DNA of 14,416 nucleotides, taken from assembly GCA_937926265.1 (NCBI GenBank), contig CALAZS010000181.1:1-14416 (forward strand), written 5' to 3'. Source of the DNA: an uncultured Gammaproteobacteria bacterium. GTDB taxonomy: Bacteria > Pseudomonadota > Gammaproteobacteria > Chromatiales > Chromatiaceae. Shown piece by piece: positions 7,392 to 13,448 of this stretch (the stretch's first letter is position 1; the number at the start of each line of letters is the position of its first letter). The translations under genes were made by a program, and so were the position numbers. The notes beneath the pieces were generated by a model. The model did no database searches and was not told the DNA's origin. It was given only the letters and a program-made list of their open reading frames with translations.

Positions 7392-7640
7392 ATGCAAAAA
7401 CTCATCATATTTTTCATGGTTCTATTCTTATCAATGCCCGTTTTAGCCAAGAAAGATAAAGAAAGCAAAGCCGGTGGTATGCGAGATGATCATGTAAGTG
7501 AAATGGGCATGGAAAAAGGTAAGGCTTATGCAGGAACCAAGGAAAAGAAAGAAAAGGATGTCGAAGCTGAGCTAATGGACGAGAAAGAAAAGAAAGAGAA
7601 AAAAGCTAAGAAAGAGAAAAAGGAAAAGAAATCCAAATAA
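7392..7640 (+). CDS. Secreted Lys/Glu-rich low-complexity protein, 82 residues, unknown function
   Basis: The first 19 residues form a clear Sec signal peptide (MQKLIIFFMVLFLSMPVLA) with probable cleavage after VLA. The mature part of about 63 residues starts KKDKESKAGG. It contains MRDDHVSEMGMEKGKAYA and ends in a charged tail of repeated EKKEKK/AKKEKK units (about residues 50-82), probably helical or disordered and strongly basic overall. No catalytic motif is visible and I recognise no family. The ribosome site AAGGAG lies 6 nt before the ATG, so the start is secure. A periplasmic or surface role binding anionic ligands is conceivable but is only a guess. It diverges from the small membrane peptide gene. 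Confidence 0.75.
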   Translation: MQKLIIFFMVLFLSMPVLAKKDKESKAGGMRDDHVSEMGMEKGKAYAGTKEKKEKDVEAELMDEKEKKEKKAKKEKKEKKSK

Positions 7641-7998
7641 TCGACTGAATTTCGTCTGGGAGAGAAAATGAACCTTTCCCAGACTGCCACTTACCCGTTA
7701 CGCACAGATTCACTGTTTCAGAAAATCTCCCCACGCCATGCCCATGGCCATGCCTCACCACTAAACGTCACAGAGTGGGGCAGTCTGAGCCAGAGACTTT
7801 GCGTTAAGAAATACGGTAACTGTTTATGCTTCAGGTTGAATTATCTTAAAGTCTTTATTCAGGTTATCTTCATGCCGGCTGATATACATCTGAGACTTAT
7901 GACTTCTGTAGGCGAAGCATATTGAGTAAAGTAGTATTTTCTCAGCCTGCAGATAGGTCAATTCTATTTTTTACCTGAATCAATTTAATATCTCCTAT

Positions 7999-8017
7999 GA
8001 TATTGATTATCATTTAA
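7999..8017. promoter_or_regulatory. Fur-box-like site upstream of the CZB gene
   Basis: GATATTGATTATCATTTAA matches the 19-bp Fur consensus at 15 positions, with an intact GATTATCATT core. It lies about 25 bp ahead of a candidate promoter and about 90 bp before the ATG at 8106. Iron (or another metal) control of the zinc-protein unit is inferred, not shown. Confidence 0.45.
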
Positions 8018-8040
8018 GATACCGATATTTTCGCAACCCA

Positions 8041-8068
8041 TTGATATATATAAAAAAATGCTATAGAT
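8041..8068 (+). promoter_or_regulatory. Candidate promoter of the CZB-DUF3024 unit
   Basis: TTGATA (8041-8046) is followed after 15 nt by TATAGA (8062-8067), preceded by TGC as an extended -10. The spacing is short but the TG dinucleotide compensates. The predicted start lies about 30 nt before the ATG. Confidence 0.4.
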
Positions 8069-8105
8069 TGGTTGTTAAGCAGGAATGACTATGTGAAGAA
8101 CGCTT

Positions 8106-8447
8106 ATGGATTTTGATAAAGAAATCGAACGACACCAGCTTTGGAGATCTATGGTTGAGTCTCTTTTCAATAAAAGTGCAAAAGACTTTGCCATCCCCGC
8201 ACTAATTTCTGATGACCATCATTGTGAGCTAGGGCAGTGGATTTATTCGAAAGAGTCTGAGCCATATTCCCAAGACTCAGTTTTTGAAACACTTGTTGAG
8301 ATTCATAAAGAATTTCATCAGATAGCAGGGAAAATTATGTCTTTATTTAAACAAGGTGAAGACCAAAAGGCGGTTAGCCTTGAGGCTAAGTTCTATATTC
8401 TTTCCGATGAAATTATTGATTGTTTGAATGAATTAAAAACGCGTTGA
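8106..8447 (+). CDS. Free-standing CZB (chemoreceptor zinc-binding) domain protein
   Basis: A 113-residue protein consisting almost wholly of a CZB domain, a four-helix zinc sensor first described at the ends of chemoreceptors and diguanylate cyclases. The 3His-1Cys zinc ligands are present: H10 in ERHQLW, C40 in DDHHCELGQW, and H67/H71 in EIHKEFHQIA. There is no signalling partner domain, membrane segment or signal peptide, so it is probably a cytoplasmic zinc-binding adaptor or sensor. CZB domains in larger proteins respond to zinc or to hypochlorous acid through the cysteine. The ATG at 8106 is the only start consistent with the domain; GAAGAA 5-6 nt upstream is a modest ribosome site. It opens a three-gene unit behind a Fur-like box. 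Family call is secure, role unknown. Confidence 0.85.
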   Translation: MDFDKEIERHQLWRSMVESLFNKSAKDFAIPALISDDHHCELGQWIYSKESEPYSQDSVFETLVEIHKEFHQIAGKIMSLFKQGEDQKAVSLEAKFYILSDEIIDCLNELKTR

Positions 8448-8457
8448 TCTACATATT

Positions 8458-8676
8458 ATGGAAATTACGATAACACTCAAAGACACAGAAGACGGCCAGG
8501 TCGAAATTGAAGAAACCTGCTTGCCCTATTCAGGCGAGACAGCTCAATCAGTCACCACTGCCTCAGTCCTGGCAGATGAACTCCGAAAGAAAGTCGAGGA
8601 ACTGGGTAGGGTGGAAACGACTGCCTGCGGTATTCCTTACATGGATGATGGCGAGACTGATTGGGAAGACGTCTAA
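8458..8676 (+). CDS. Hypothetical acidic protein, 72 residues
   Basis: I do not recognise this protein. It begins MEITITLKDTEDGQVEI and is strongly acidic. It contains a likely amphipathic helix (SVLADELRKKVEELG, about 36-50) and two cysteines (C21 in ETCLPYSG and C57 in TTACGIPY), with an acidic tail DDGETDWEDV. It starts 10 bp after the CZB gene, without a strong ribosome site. Its stop overlaps the next start (TAATG at 8674-8678), so the three genes look translationally coupled. That tight packing, rather than homology, is the main evidence that it is real. A role together with the DUF3024 protein is possible but unproven. Confidence 0.7.
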   Translation: MEITITLKDTEDGQVEIEETCLPYSGETAQSVTTASVLADELRKKVEELGRVETTACGIPYMDDGETDWEDV

Positions 8677-9023
8677 TGGCAGTCAGTGAATTCGAAGAAA
8701 AACGTATCCAGAAAATCATGGATGCCTTCATTGAAAAGCATCGACCATCTATAGAAATACGTGATCAATTAGATCATGCATATACCTTCAAAGGTCAGAG
8801 TATTGAAATATATGAATTACGACCTTATTGGAATGATCCTTCTGATCAAATTGAAAGCCCAATTGCAAAAATTACTTATGTTAAATCTAAGAAAATTTGG
8901 AAATTATTCTGGCAAAGAGCTGATATGAAATGGCATGGATATGAGCCTTTTCCATCAGGAAAAACATTGGAAGAATGTCTCAATGTGATTGATAAAGATG
9001 AATATGCTTGTTTTTGGGGATGA
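8676..9023 (+). CDS. DUF3024 family protein
   Basis: A 115-residue protein matching the uncharacterised DUF3024 family. Characteristic features are the N-terminal helix FEEKRIQKIMDAF, the segment IEIRDQLDHAYTFKGQSIEIYELRPYW, and the tryptophan-rich core ITYVKSKKIWKLFWQRADMKWHGYEPFP. The C-terminus is ECLNVIDKDEYACFWG. The family has no established function; the pattern of conserved Trp, Tyr and Asp suggests a small alpha/beta domain. The frame is open to 8661, but the ATG at 8676 overlaps the stop of the preceding gene and has GGGAAG about 8 nt upstream, so that start is preferred. It is the last gene of the three-gene unit. No clear intrinsic terminator follows; only the G-rich palindrome at 9068-9125. 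Confidence 0.88.
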   Translation: MAVSEFEEKRIQKIMDAFIEKHRPSIEIRDQLDHAYTFKGQSIEIYELRPYWNDPSDQIESPIAKITYVKSKKIWKLFWQRADMKWHGYEPFPSGKTLEECLNVIDKDEYACFWG

Positions 9024-9067
9024 TGATTAAAAAATCTGATCGCATACCTTAAAGTTTTTGGAAAATC

Positions 9068-9125
9068 GCTACCCCCTCCACCCCTAGGCATCAGTGAATG
9101 TGAGTTAGGGGGAGGGGTAGGGTGG
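9068..9125. repeat. G/C-rich imperfect palindrome with G-quadruplex potential
   Basis: A left arm of C-runs (ACCCCCTCCACCCCTA, 9071-9086) is roughly complementary to a right arm of G-runs (TAGGGGGAGGGGTAGGGTGG, 9106-9125) across about 20 bp. The right arm has successive runs of 5, 4, 3 and 2 G on the plus strand; the left arm gives two G-runs on the minus strand. It resembles dispersed intergenic REP-like hairpins. No T-tract follows, so it is not a standard terminator. Confidence 0.5.
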
Positions 9126-9126
9126 C

Positions 9127-9507
9127 AGATATCTGAAAAAACGACGTTCAAGGTAAGCTGGATGAGGTTCTATAAAGCTGACAGATTATTGAGGTAATTT
9201 CTAAATGCTCATCGGGCTGAAAGGTGTATAAAGCCGGCATTGAGATAATTAAACTGACTGAGTAGACCCAGTCAGCCTATACGACAGAATTTATTAATAA
9301 TTAGGGACTTTGGAAGCAAAGCACCTTCTCATAGGTACTAAGCTTCTGAAATGGTTAATAAAAATATGTATTACAACAGTTCGAAAATTAATGAGCGGAA
9401 ACTTAGGCAAATAAAGGCATATAACCCTTGATTTTTAGCCCAGTATATTAGCCGGTATTTATAACAATAAATCCAGGACATTCAGTATTTAATTCGGGAA
9501 ATTTATT
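9127..9507. other. 381-bp stretch without a supported gene
   Basis: AT-rich DNA with no reading frame I can defend; a 27-codon frame at about 9352 has no ribosome site worth noting. It holds a 7-bp stem CTGACTG/CAGTCAG with an 8-nt loop (9254-9275) and a loose GAAGC/GCTTC dyad near 9315-9346. The left copy of the direct repeat is at 9403-9466. No strong terminator for the minus-strand DUF302 gene was found. Confidence 0.5.
9403..9466. repeat. Direct repeat, left copy, flanking the sulfatase-DUF302 pair
   Basis: Shares ordered blocks with 12031-12105 in the same orientation. TAGGCAAATAAAGGCATA matches TAGACAAATAAAAACATA (15/18). GCCCAG-N3-ATTAG is conserved. CCGGTATTTATAACA matches CCGGAATTTATAACA (14/15). 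The right copy is about 11 bp longer, with the extra length just before CCGG. Confidence 0.55.
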
Positions 9508-10362
9508 TTATTTTACTATTTTTGAATAAGCCTGATTGAGCCTGAAATTTATCACACGATGAGGTGGTTTCGTTTTGCCATAATGAAGTCTGGCCATATC
9601 AACCAGGTCATTTGAATACAAACTGACCACACCATTTTTCTCAATAAGCAGCACCTTCTGACAAAAAGCATCTAGCCCTAGCTTTTTATAATCTCTCATG
9701 GCTTTTGCACCGGGCACGGGGGCTCCAAACAATAACAATTTCATTCGAGGCAAAGTCACACCCAATCTGGCGGCATCCAGAGTGTAGTCAATCTCACCAA
9801 ACCATTCTGTATCGCTGTTGTTACCCAGAATTTCTGCTTTGAAACGTTCCAGCGTGGTATTAAAATCATAACGGGATTGAAATTCGAGCATACCGTAATG
9901 ATGTTTCAGCTCTTTTGTGTTTAATGATTTGATTGATTCAGGATTTATGTTTCCCAAAACAGCGTTTAGATTATGATCAAATTCATCAAGTAACACTGAA
10001 TCATTAAACTCATAACGTTTTTGAATAAAATGAGATGTCGTAGCAGTGACTGCATCAGCGCCCGATGCATCGTGGTAAAATAAAACCCTGTAAGGAAGAT
10101 CAAGTCCAATAAGCGGGTTTTGCTGCAAGATGGCTGTATTAATGACCGGGTCAGAATAAATAAATAATGTGGATGGCGATAGCTCTTCACCATCCAGTTT
10201 TGCCAGCCTGGAATGTTTTATAATGATGCTGTCTAATCGAGATTCTATATTGTTTTGCACACTGGATAACATCTTATCCAGATTTGCGTAATCATCAGCA
10301 ATAGAAAATGGACTAAAAATCAGGAAAATAAAAAAAACACTGAAACGAAATTTTAATGCCAT
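9508..10362 (-). CDS. Exported tandem DUF302 protein
   Basis: The product carries two DUF302-type domains. The first (about residues 40-115) includes LSPSTLFIYSDPVINTAILQ and GLDLPYRVLFYHDASG. The second (about 195-270) includes LPRMKLLLFGAPVPGAKAM and LDAFCQKVLLIEKNG followed by VSLYSNDLVDMARLH. DUF302 folds usually occur as a single domain; their biochemical role is not settled. The preferred start (10362) gives MALKFRFSVFFIFLIFSPF, a typical signal peptide cleaved after SIA, and a product of 284 residues in the periplasm. The frame is open to an ATG at 10410, which would add 16 residues. That ATG sits in the loop of an intrinsic terminator for the upstream sulfatase gene, so I disfavour it. 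The gene follows the sulfatase on the same strand; a functional link is inferred. Confidence 0.82.
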   Translation of the reverse strand: MALKFRFSVFFIFLIFSPFSIADDYANLDKMLSSVQNNIESRLDSIIIKHSRLAKLDGEELSPSTLFIYSDPVINTAILQQNPLIGLDLPYRVLFYHDASGADAVTATTSHFIQKRYEFNDSVLLDEFDHNLNAVLGNINPESIKSLNTKELKHHYGMLEFQSRYDFNTTLERFKAEILGNNSDTEWFGEIDYTLDAARLGVTLPRMKLLLFGAPVPGAKAMRDYKKLGLDAFCQKVLLIEKNGVVSLYSNDLVDMARLHYGKTKPPHRVINFRLNQAYSKIVK

Positions 10363-10392
10363 TAAACTCAATACACGTCGTGACAAGTGACT

Positions 10393-10421
10393 AAAAAACA
10401 TTCCGTCCATGGAATGTTTTT
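10393..10421 (-). terminator. Intrinsic terminator or attenuator after the sulfatase gene
   Basis: On the minus strand AAAAACATTCC (10421-10411) pairs perfectly with GGAATGTTTTT (10404-10394) across a 6-nt loop, followed by a run of six T. It begins 2 nt after the sulfatase stop codon. It should end or attenuate transcription before the DUF302 gene. Confidence 0.7.
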
Positions 10422-10422
10422 C

Positions 10423-11940
10423 CTATCGCCCGCTTTCATTAACTTCCATGCCACGCTTAACTTCATGAGCATTGGAGACAGGTGATTTTGGCGGCCATTC
10501 TTCCAGGGTTGCGAGATGTTGTTTTACTACAGCCTGGGCAGGACCAAATGCCCACATTTTTTTACCCATCCACTGCACGTACATGCCTGACTCTTCATCT
10601 GCACGTTCAAAAGGGTCCTGACGCAGGTTGAACAGTAAAGGTGCGTTTAACACTTCCTTGGGTCCACTCCAACCATGCGGCTGAACGACAAAATGGGCTT
10701 TCCAGTTACCATAACGAACAGCCTGCAACTGGTCACGCTCGTAATAAATAATCTCATTGCGTGCCGAAGGTGCGTTGTTGGTTAATAGATCAAGCTGATT
10801 GTAACCATCCAGGTGTGCTTTATGACCTTCATAACCAGTTAACATTTTTTTCTTAACGTCTTCTGGGCCACCTGCAGCTGCAACCAGTGTTGGTAACCAG
10901 TCCATACCATCAAACAGACCATTGTTGACTTGTCCGGGTTTAATTTTACCTGGCCACTTAACAATCATTGGAGAACGTACACCACCTTCCCAGGTCGTTC
11001 CTTTTTCTCCGCGGAAAGGTGTCATACCACCATCTGGCCAGGTCATGATTTCAGGACCATTGTCGGTAGTGAAAACAACGATGGTATTGTCATCCACGCC
11101 GAGTTCTTTAAGCGTTGCAAGGATTTCTCCAACATGGTCATCGAGGTCTTTCATTACAACCTCCTGCAGACCCATGCCATCTTTACCCAGCATGGCTTTG
11201 TATTTGTCAGATAAATGCGTCCACACATGCGCTCTTGATGGGCAGTACCAGGCAAAGAATGGTTTATCTTCTTTGACAGCCTTAGTGATGAAATTAATGG
11301 TGTGTTTATTGACTTCATCATCAACGGTTTTCATACGTTCTATTGGCAACGGTCCGTCATCAACGATTTTCTGTTTGCCATCACCTGATGACCAGGCATG
11401 TATGACGTTGCGTGGAGCGAATTGCTCTGCTTTCGGGTCATCTTTGGGCCAGTCAGGATCTTCGACGTATTCCATCGCATTAAGGTGATATAACCAGCCC
11501 CAGAACTCGTCAAAGCCATGCATCGTCGGTAAAAATTCATCACGATCACCGAGGTGATTTTTACCAAACTGCCCCGTTGTATAACCCTGTAATTTGAGCA
11601 ATTCAGGTAATGTCGGCGTGTCAGGCGTCAGTCCCTTGTTACTGCCTGGCAAACCGACTGTATGCATACCTGTTCTTACCGGAAATTGTCCAGTCAGGAA
11701 CGCAGATCGTCCGGCCGTACAGGATGGTTGAGCATAGTAATCCGTAAATCGCATCCCTTCTTCGGCAAGAGAATCTATATTGGGTGTCCTGGAACTCATC
11801 AAGCCCTGATGATACGCACCAACGTTTGATATACCAACATCATCGGTGAAGATGACTAGAATATTCGGTTTGTCCGCTGCCCATGTATGCGAATTAATAA
11901 GAAAAAATGAAACAGATATACTCAGTAATAATTTGTTCAT
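10423..11940 (-). CDS. Secreted sulfatase (arylsulfatase-type, formylglycine-dependent)
   Basis: A 505-residue alkaline-phosphatase-superfamily sulfatase that would hydrolyse sulfate esters in the periplasm or outside the cell. A signal peptide (about 1-22, cleaved after TWAA or nearby) precedes PNILVIFTDDVG with calcium ligands D33/D34. The sulfatase signature is C74-T-A-G-R78, where C74 is converted to formylglycine by an FGE-type maturase. Other active-site residues are K127/H129 (FGKNHLGD), H238 (SRAHVW), D293/N294 (TTDNGPE) and K313 (GEKGTTWEGGVR). The length is normal and the frame intact. No maturase gene is in the window, so one must be elsewhere. The ribosome site is weak (GGA about 9 nt upstream of ATG 11940). 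It is the first gene of a minus-strand pair and lies within direct repeats. Substrate cannot be read from sequence. Confidence 0.93.
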   Translation of the reverse strand: MNKLLLSISVSFFLINSHTWAADKPNILVIFTDDVGISNVGAYHQGLMSSRTPNIDSLAEEGMRFTDYYAQPSCTAGRSAFLTGQFPVRTGMHTVGLPGSNKGLTPDTPTLPELLKLQGYTTGQFGKNHLGDRDEFLPTMHGFDEFWGWLYHLNAMEYVEDPDWPKDDPKAEQFAPRNVIHAWSSGDGKQKIVDDGPLPIERMKTVDDEVNKHTINFITKAVKEDKPFFAWYCPSRAHVWTHLSDKYKAMLGKDGMGLQEVVMKDLDDHVGEILATLKELGVDDNTIVVFTTDNGPEIMTWPDGGMTPFRGEKGTTWEGGVRSPMIVKWPGKIKPGQVNNGLFDGMDWLPTLVAAAGGPEDVKKKMLTGYEGHKAHLDGYNQLDLLTNNAPSARNEIIYYERDQLQAVRYGNWKAHFVVQPHGWSGPKEVLNAPLLFNLRQDPFERADEESGMYVQWMGKKMWAFGPAQAVVKQHLATLEEWPPKSPVSNAHEVKRGMEVNESGR

Positions 11941-11991
11941 TATTGGTATCCAGGAGTTGGTTTTAAAAATGGATAAGTTGTCGAATTGGTT

Positions 11992-12019
11992 ATTATTATT
12001 TCCGATGTAGCATAATAAT
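11992..12019. promoter_or_regulatory. Dyad upstream of the sulfatase gene
   Basis: ATTATTAT (11992-11999) and ATAATAAT (12012-12019) are exact inverted 8-mers with a 12-nt spacer. They lie about 50-80 bp upstream of the sulfatase ATG. This is a possible operator in the promoter region. A weak TTGTCT-17-TATGCT promoter on the minus strand overlaps the repeat and the dyad. AT-rich chance pairing is possible. Confidence 0.3.
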
Positions 12020-12030
12020 TTTGATGAATT

Positions 12031-12105
12031 TAGACAAATAAAAACATAAACGCTGCTTTTATTTGCCCAGATGATTAGTATGGTTATTATCCGGAATTTA
12101 TAACA
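12031..12105. repeat. Direct repeat, right copy, flanking the sulfatase-DUF302 pair
   Basis: Counterpart of 9403-9466 in the same orientation, sharing three ordered blocks, with the end block CCGGAATTTATAACA almost identical. It lies about 90 bp upstream of the sulfatase start and so may overlap its regulatory region. Confidence 0.55.
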
Positions 12106-12433
12106 CTACCGCATGGGCATGGATCGTTCCGGCCAATTTTTTTCATACAAACACTGAAATAAGCTTATTGGTAAAAATAATGATGGTAAGCGTTGGGAAA
12201 GTTATATTCCAGCGTATCAGCCACCTCGAGTTTTTCACTCTCCGCCAAAATCCCCCAAAACTATACCTATACAATGGCGCAGTGATGGTCTCCCCAGAGG
12301 TGTGCAGAATTGGCCAGAGAGGACGTGTGGGGATTGACTGGCGAGATCAATTTTGAATGCTTTATCTCAAGGATCCCCAACGGATATTACGTCTATGACA
12401 AGGGCAGGGGACTTCCAATCCTTTGCGCTAAAA
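12106..12433 (+). other. Gene-free stretch with a possible coding remnant (12286-12438)
   Basis: No intact gene is supported. One plus-strand frame is open from 12286 to a TAA at 12436-12438. It reads plausibly like a protein C-terminus (CAELAREDVWGL, then IPNGYYVYDKGRGLPILCAK). It has no start codon with a ribosome site and a TGA stands just upstream (12283). A second frame (12168-12356) runs alongside it and diverges at about 12300. This could be a frameshifted remnant at the edge of an integrated element, or chance; I recognise no family. Confidence 0.2.
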
Positions 12434-12473
12434 CATAAAAAAAGGCCCACATCAGAATTTGACGTAAGCCTTT
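12434..12473 (-). terminator. Strong intrinsic terminator downstream of the tRNA-Leu fragment
   Basis: On the minus strand AAAGGC (12473-12468) pairs with GCCTTT (12446-12441). The inner 8 bp on each side also pair, with some G-U, closing a 5-nt loop for a 14-bp stem. A T-run follows. It is placed as a tRNA terminator would be, just beyond the CCA end. Confidence 0.75.
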
Positions 12474-12481
12474 GATTTATA

Positions 12482-12536
12482 TGGTACCGAGGGCCGGACT
12501 CGAACCGGCACGCTTTTAAGGGCGGGGGATTTTGAA
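12482..12536 (-). pseudogene. tRNA-Leu(CAA) 3' fragment, probable integration (att) site
   Basis: Read on the minus strand, the sequence from the anticodon loop TTCAAAA onward matches a tRNA-Leu 3' half. It has the 3' anticodon stem strand TCCCC, a long variable arm (CGC...GCG), a T-arm GCCGG-TTCGAGT-CCGGC, the acceptor strand CCTCGGT, discriminator A and encoded CCA (12482-12484). Upstream of the anticodon loop the D-arm and a matching 5' acceptor strand are absent, so it cannot be a working tRNA. Such fragments are left when an integrase recombines within a tRNA gene; the anticodon loop is a known crossover point. No integrase gene is present in the window. Confidence 0.75.
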
Positions 12537-12661
12537 CATCCCTCAGCCAAATCCTGTTATCTGAATAAGTTAAAGAAATTATACGGTTTTTCTGTAGTGC
12601 ATAGAAGGCGAAGTTCAGCTGGCGAACAGTGTGGCGAAAAAAAGGAGAGAAACTTGCGAAC

Positions 12662-12690
12662 TTGGTAGGGGAAAGTCTATGGAATAGTAT
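12662..12690 (+). promoter_or_regulatory. Candidate promoter of the methyltransferase-nitrilase operon
   Basis: TTGGTA (12662-12667) and TAGTAT (12685-12690) are separated by 17 nt, each four of six to consensus. They lie about 47 bp before the preferred ATG at 12737. Moderate match only. Confidence 0.35.
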
Positions 12691-12736
12691 TACCATAAAT
12701 CACATTTTTAATGTCCATGGTCTAAACTTTTCAAAC

Positions 12737-13429
12737 ATGAATGATAAAAATGATGCAATTTATATCTATGACCCGTTAACTTACAAAGACTGGGTCAAAT
12801 CCTATCAAGATAGTGACGATCCACTTGGATGGTTCGAGCCGCTGTACAAGGGAGCCCAAGGTGATCATGAAAAAGTATTTTGGGCTGACCTCAAGCCTAA
12901 CCCCTACCTAATAAGTTGGATTAAAGAAGATGAGCGTAACCCGGATACAAAGAAAGCGATTGTTATCGGCTGTGGAGTTGGTGATGATGCAGAGGCATTA
13001 TCTGAACATGGATATGCTGTAACAGCATTTGATATTTCTCCTGCTGCTATTGATTTATGTTCACGGCGATACCCTGATTCCAAAGTAAATTATTTAGTAG
13101 CTGACTTGTTTAACTATCCCCATAGATGGAAAGAAAACTTTGATCTGGTATTTGAATGCAACACAATTCAAGTTCTACCGGGCAATTATCGTAGTGAGGC
13201 GAGAAACGCGATGATTTCCTTACTCACAGCATCTGGTTATCTTCTGGTGTCATGTCGTAGCCGCAATAAAGGTGAACTTGAGGATGCTATTCCTTTACCT
13301 CTAGATCGAGATGAAATTGACGGTTTTTTACAAACAGGCAATTTGGATGAAATCGCTTTCGAAGCTTACGATGATAATCAGTCTCCTCCGGTCCCTCACT
13401 TTTTTGCCTGTTATAAAAAGCGTTCTTAA
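12737..13429 (+). CDS. Class I SAM-dependent methyltransferase (TPMT-like)
   Basis: A 230-residue Rossmann-type methyltransferase. Motif I is AIVIGCGVGDDAEALSEHGY, followed by AFDISPAAIDLC (SAM ribose-binding acidic residue). Motif IV is FDLVFECNTIQVLP. The N-terminal segment DPLGWFEPLY and overall size resemble the thiopurine/thiol methyltransferase group, but the substrate cannot be stated. The frame is open upstream to a GTG at 12629. The ATG at 12737 (MNDKNDAIYIYDPL) better fits the family N-terminus and leaves room for the promoter at 12662-12690. Its ribosome site is weak. It ends 19 bp before the nitrilase gene, so the two form an operon and may act on one metabolite. The nearby tRNA fragment suggests horizontal acquisition. 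Confidence 0.85.
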   Translation: MNDKNDAIYIYDPLTYKDWVKSYQDSDDPLGWFEPLYKGAQGDHEKVFWADLKPNPYLISWIKEDERNPDTKKAIVIGCGVGDDAEALSEHGYAVTAFDISPAAIDLCSRRYPDSKVNYLVADLFNYPHRWKENFDLVFECNTIQVLPGNYRSEARNAMISLLTASGYLLVSCRSRNKGELEDAIPLPLDRDEIDGFLQTGNLDEIAFEAYDDNQSPPVPHFFACYKKRS

Positions 13430-13448
13430 ACCCTAAAAGGAACTTGAG

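Larger units (their letters stand above)
7641..8105. other. Gene-poor gap with mutually exclusive hairpins (7654-7790)
   Basis: GTCTGGGA (7654-7661) pairs with TCCCAGAC (7677-7684). The overlapping CAGACTGCCAC (7680-7690) can instead pair with GTGG-GG-CAGTCTG (7775-7787), with a two-base bulge. A further CCCCAC (about 7729-7734) can pair with the same GTGGGG. The first hairpin follows the upstream gene by 13 bp but has no T-tract. The competing pairings resemble an attenuator or small structured RNA. CCATGC-CCATGG-CCATGC at about 7736-7753 adds a short repeat. An 85-codon reading frame (7668-7925) crosses this element and is not supported as a gene. Confidence 0.35.

Noticed and set aside
7668..7925. 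85-codon plus-strand reading frame with a GGGAG ribosome-like site
   Set aside because: It starts inside a hairpin loop and crosses the competing-hairpin element. Its residue composition is not protein-like and no domain is recognisable. The purine run doubles as the stem.
10922..11488. 188-codon plus-strand frame opposite the sulfatase
   Set aside because: It is antisense to a well-supported enzyme with all its motifs; no independent signals.
12482..12540. Reading the fragment as a selenocysteine-type tRNA with a UCA anticodon (GGGAT-GTTCAAA-ATCCC stem)
   Set aside because: The alternative stem arises from the junction sequence. There is no D-arm or 8-bp acceptor, and the T-arm, variable arm and acceptor strand match tRNA-Leu(CAA).
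12367..12696. 109-codon minus-strand frame
   Set aside because: It translates the tRNA-Leu fragment and terminator (typical RFESGPRY pattern from a T-arm), so it is a shadow.
12629..12736. Upstream GTG start extending the methyltransferase by 36 residues
   Set aside because: The extra residues do not resemble the family, no ribosome site precedes the GTG, and the likely promoter lies inside this stretch.
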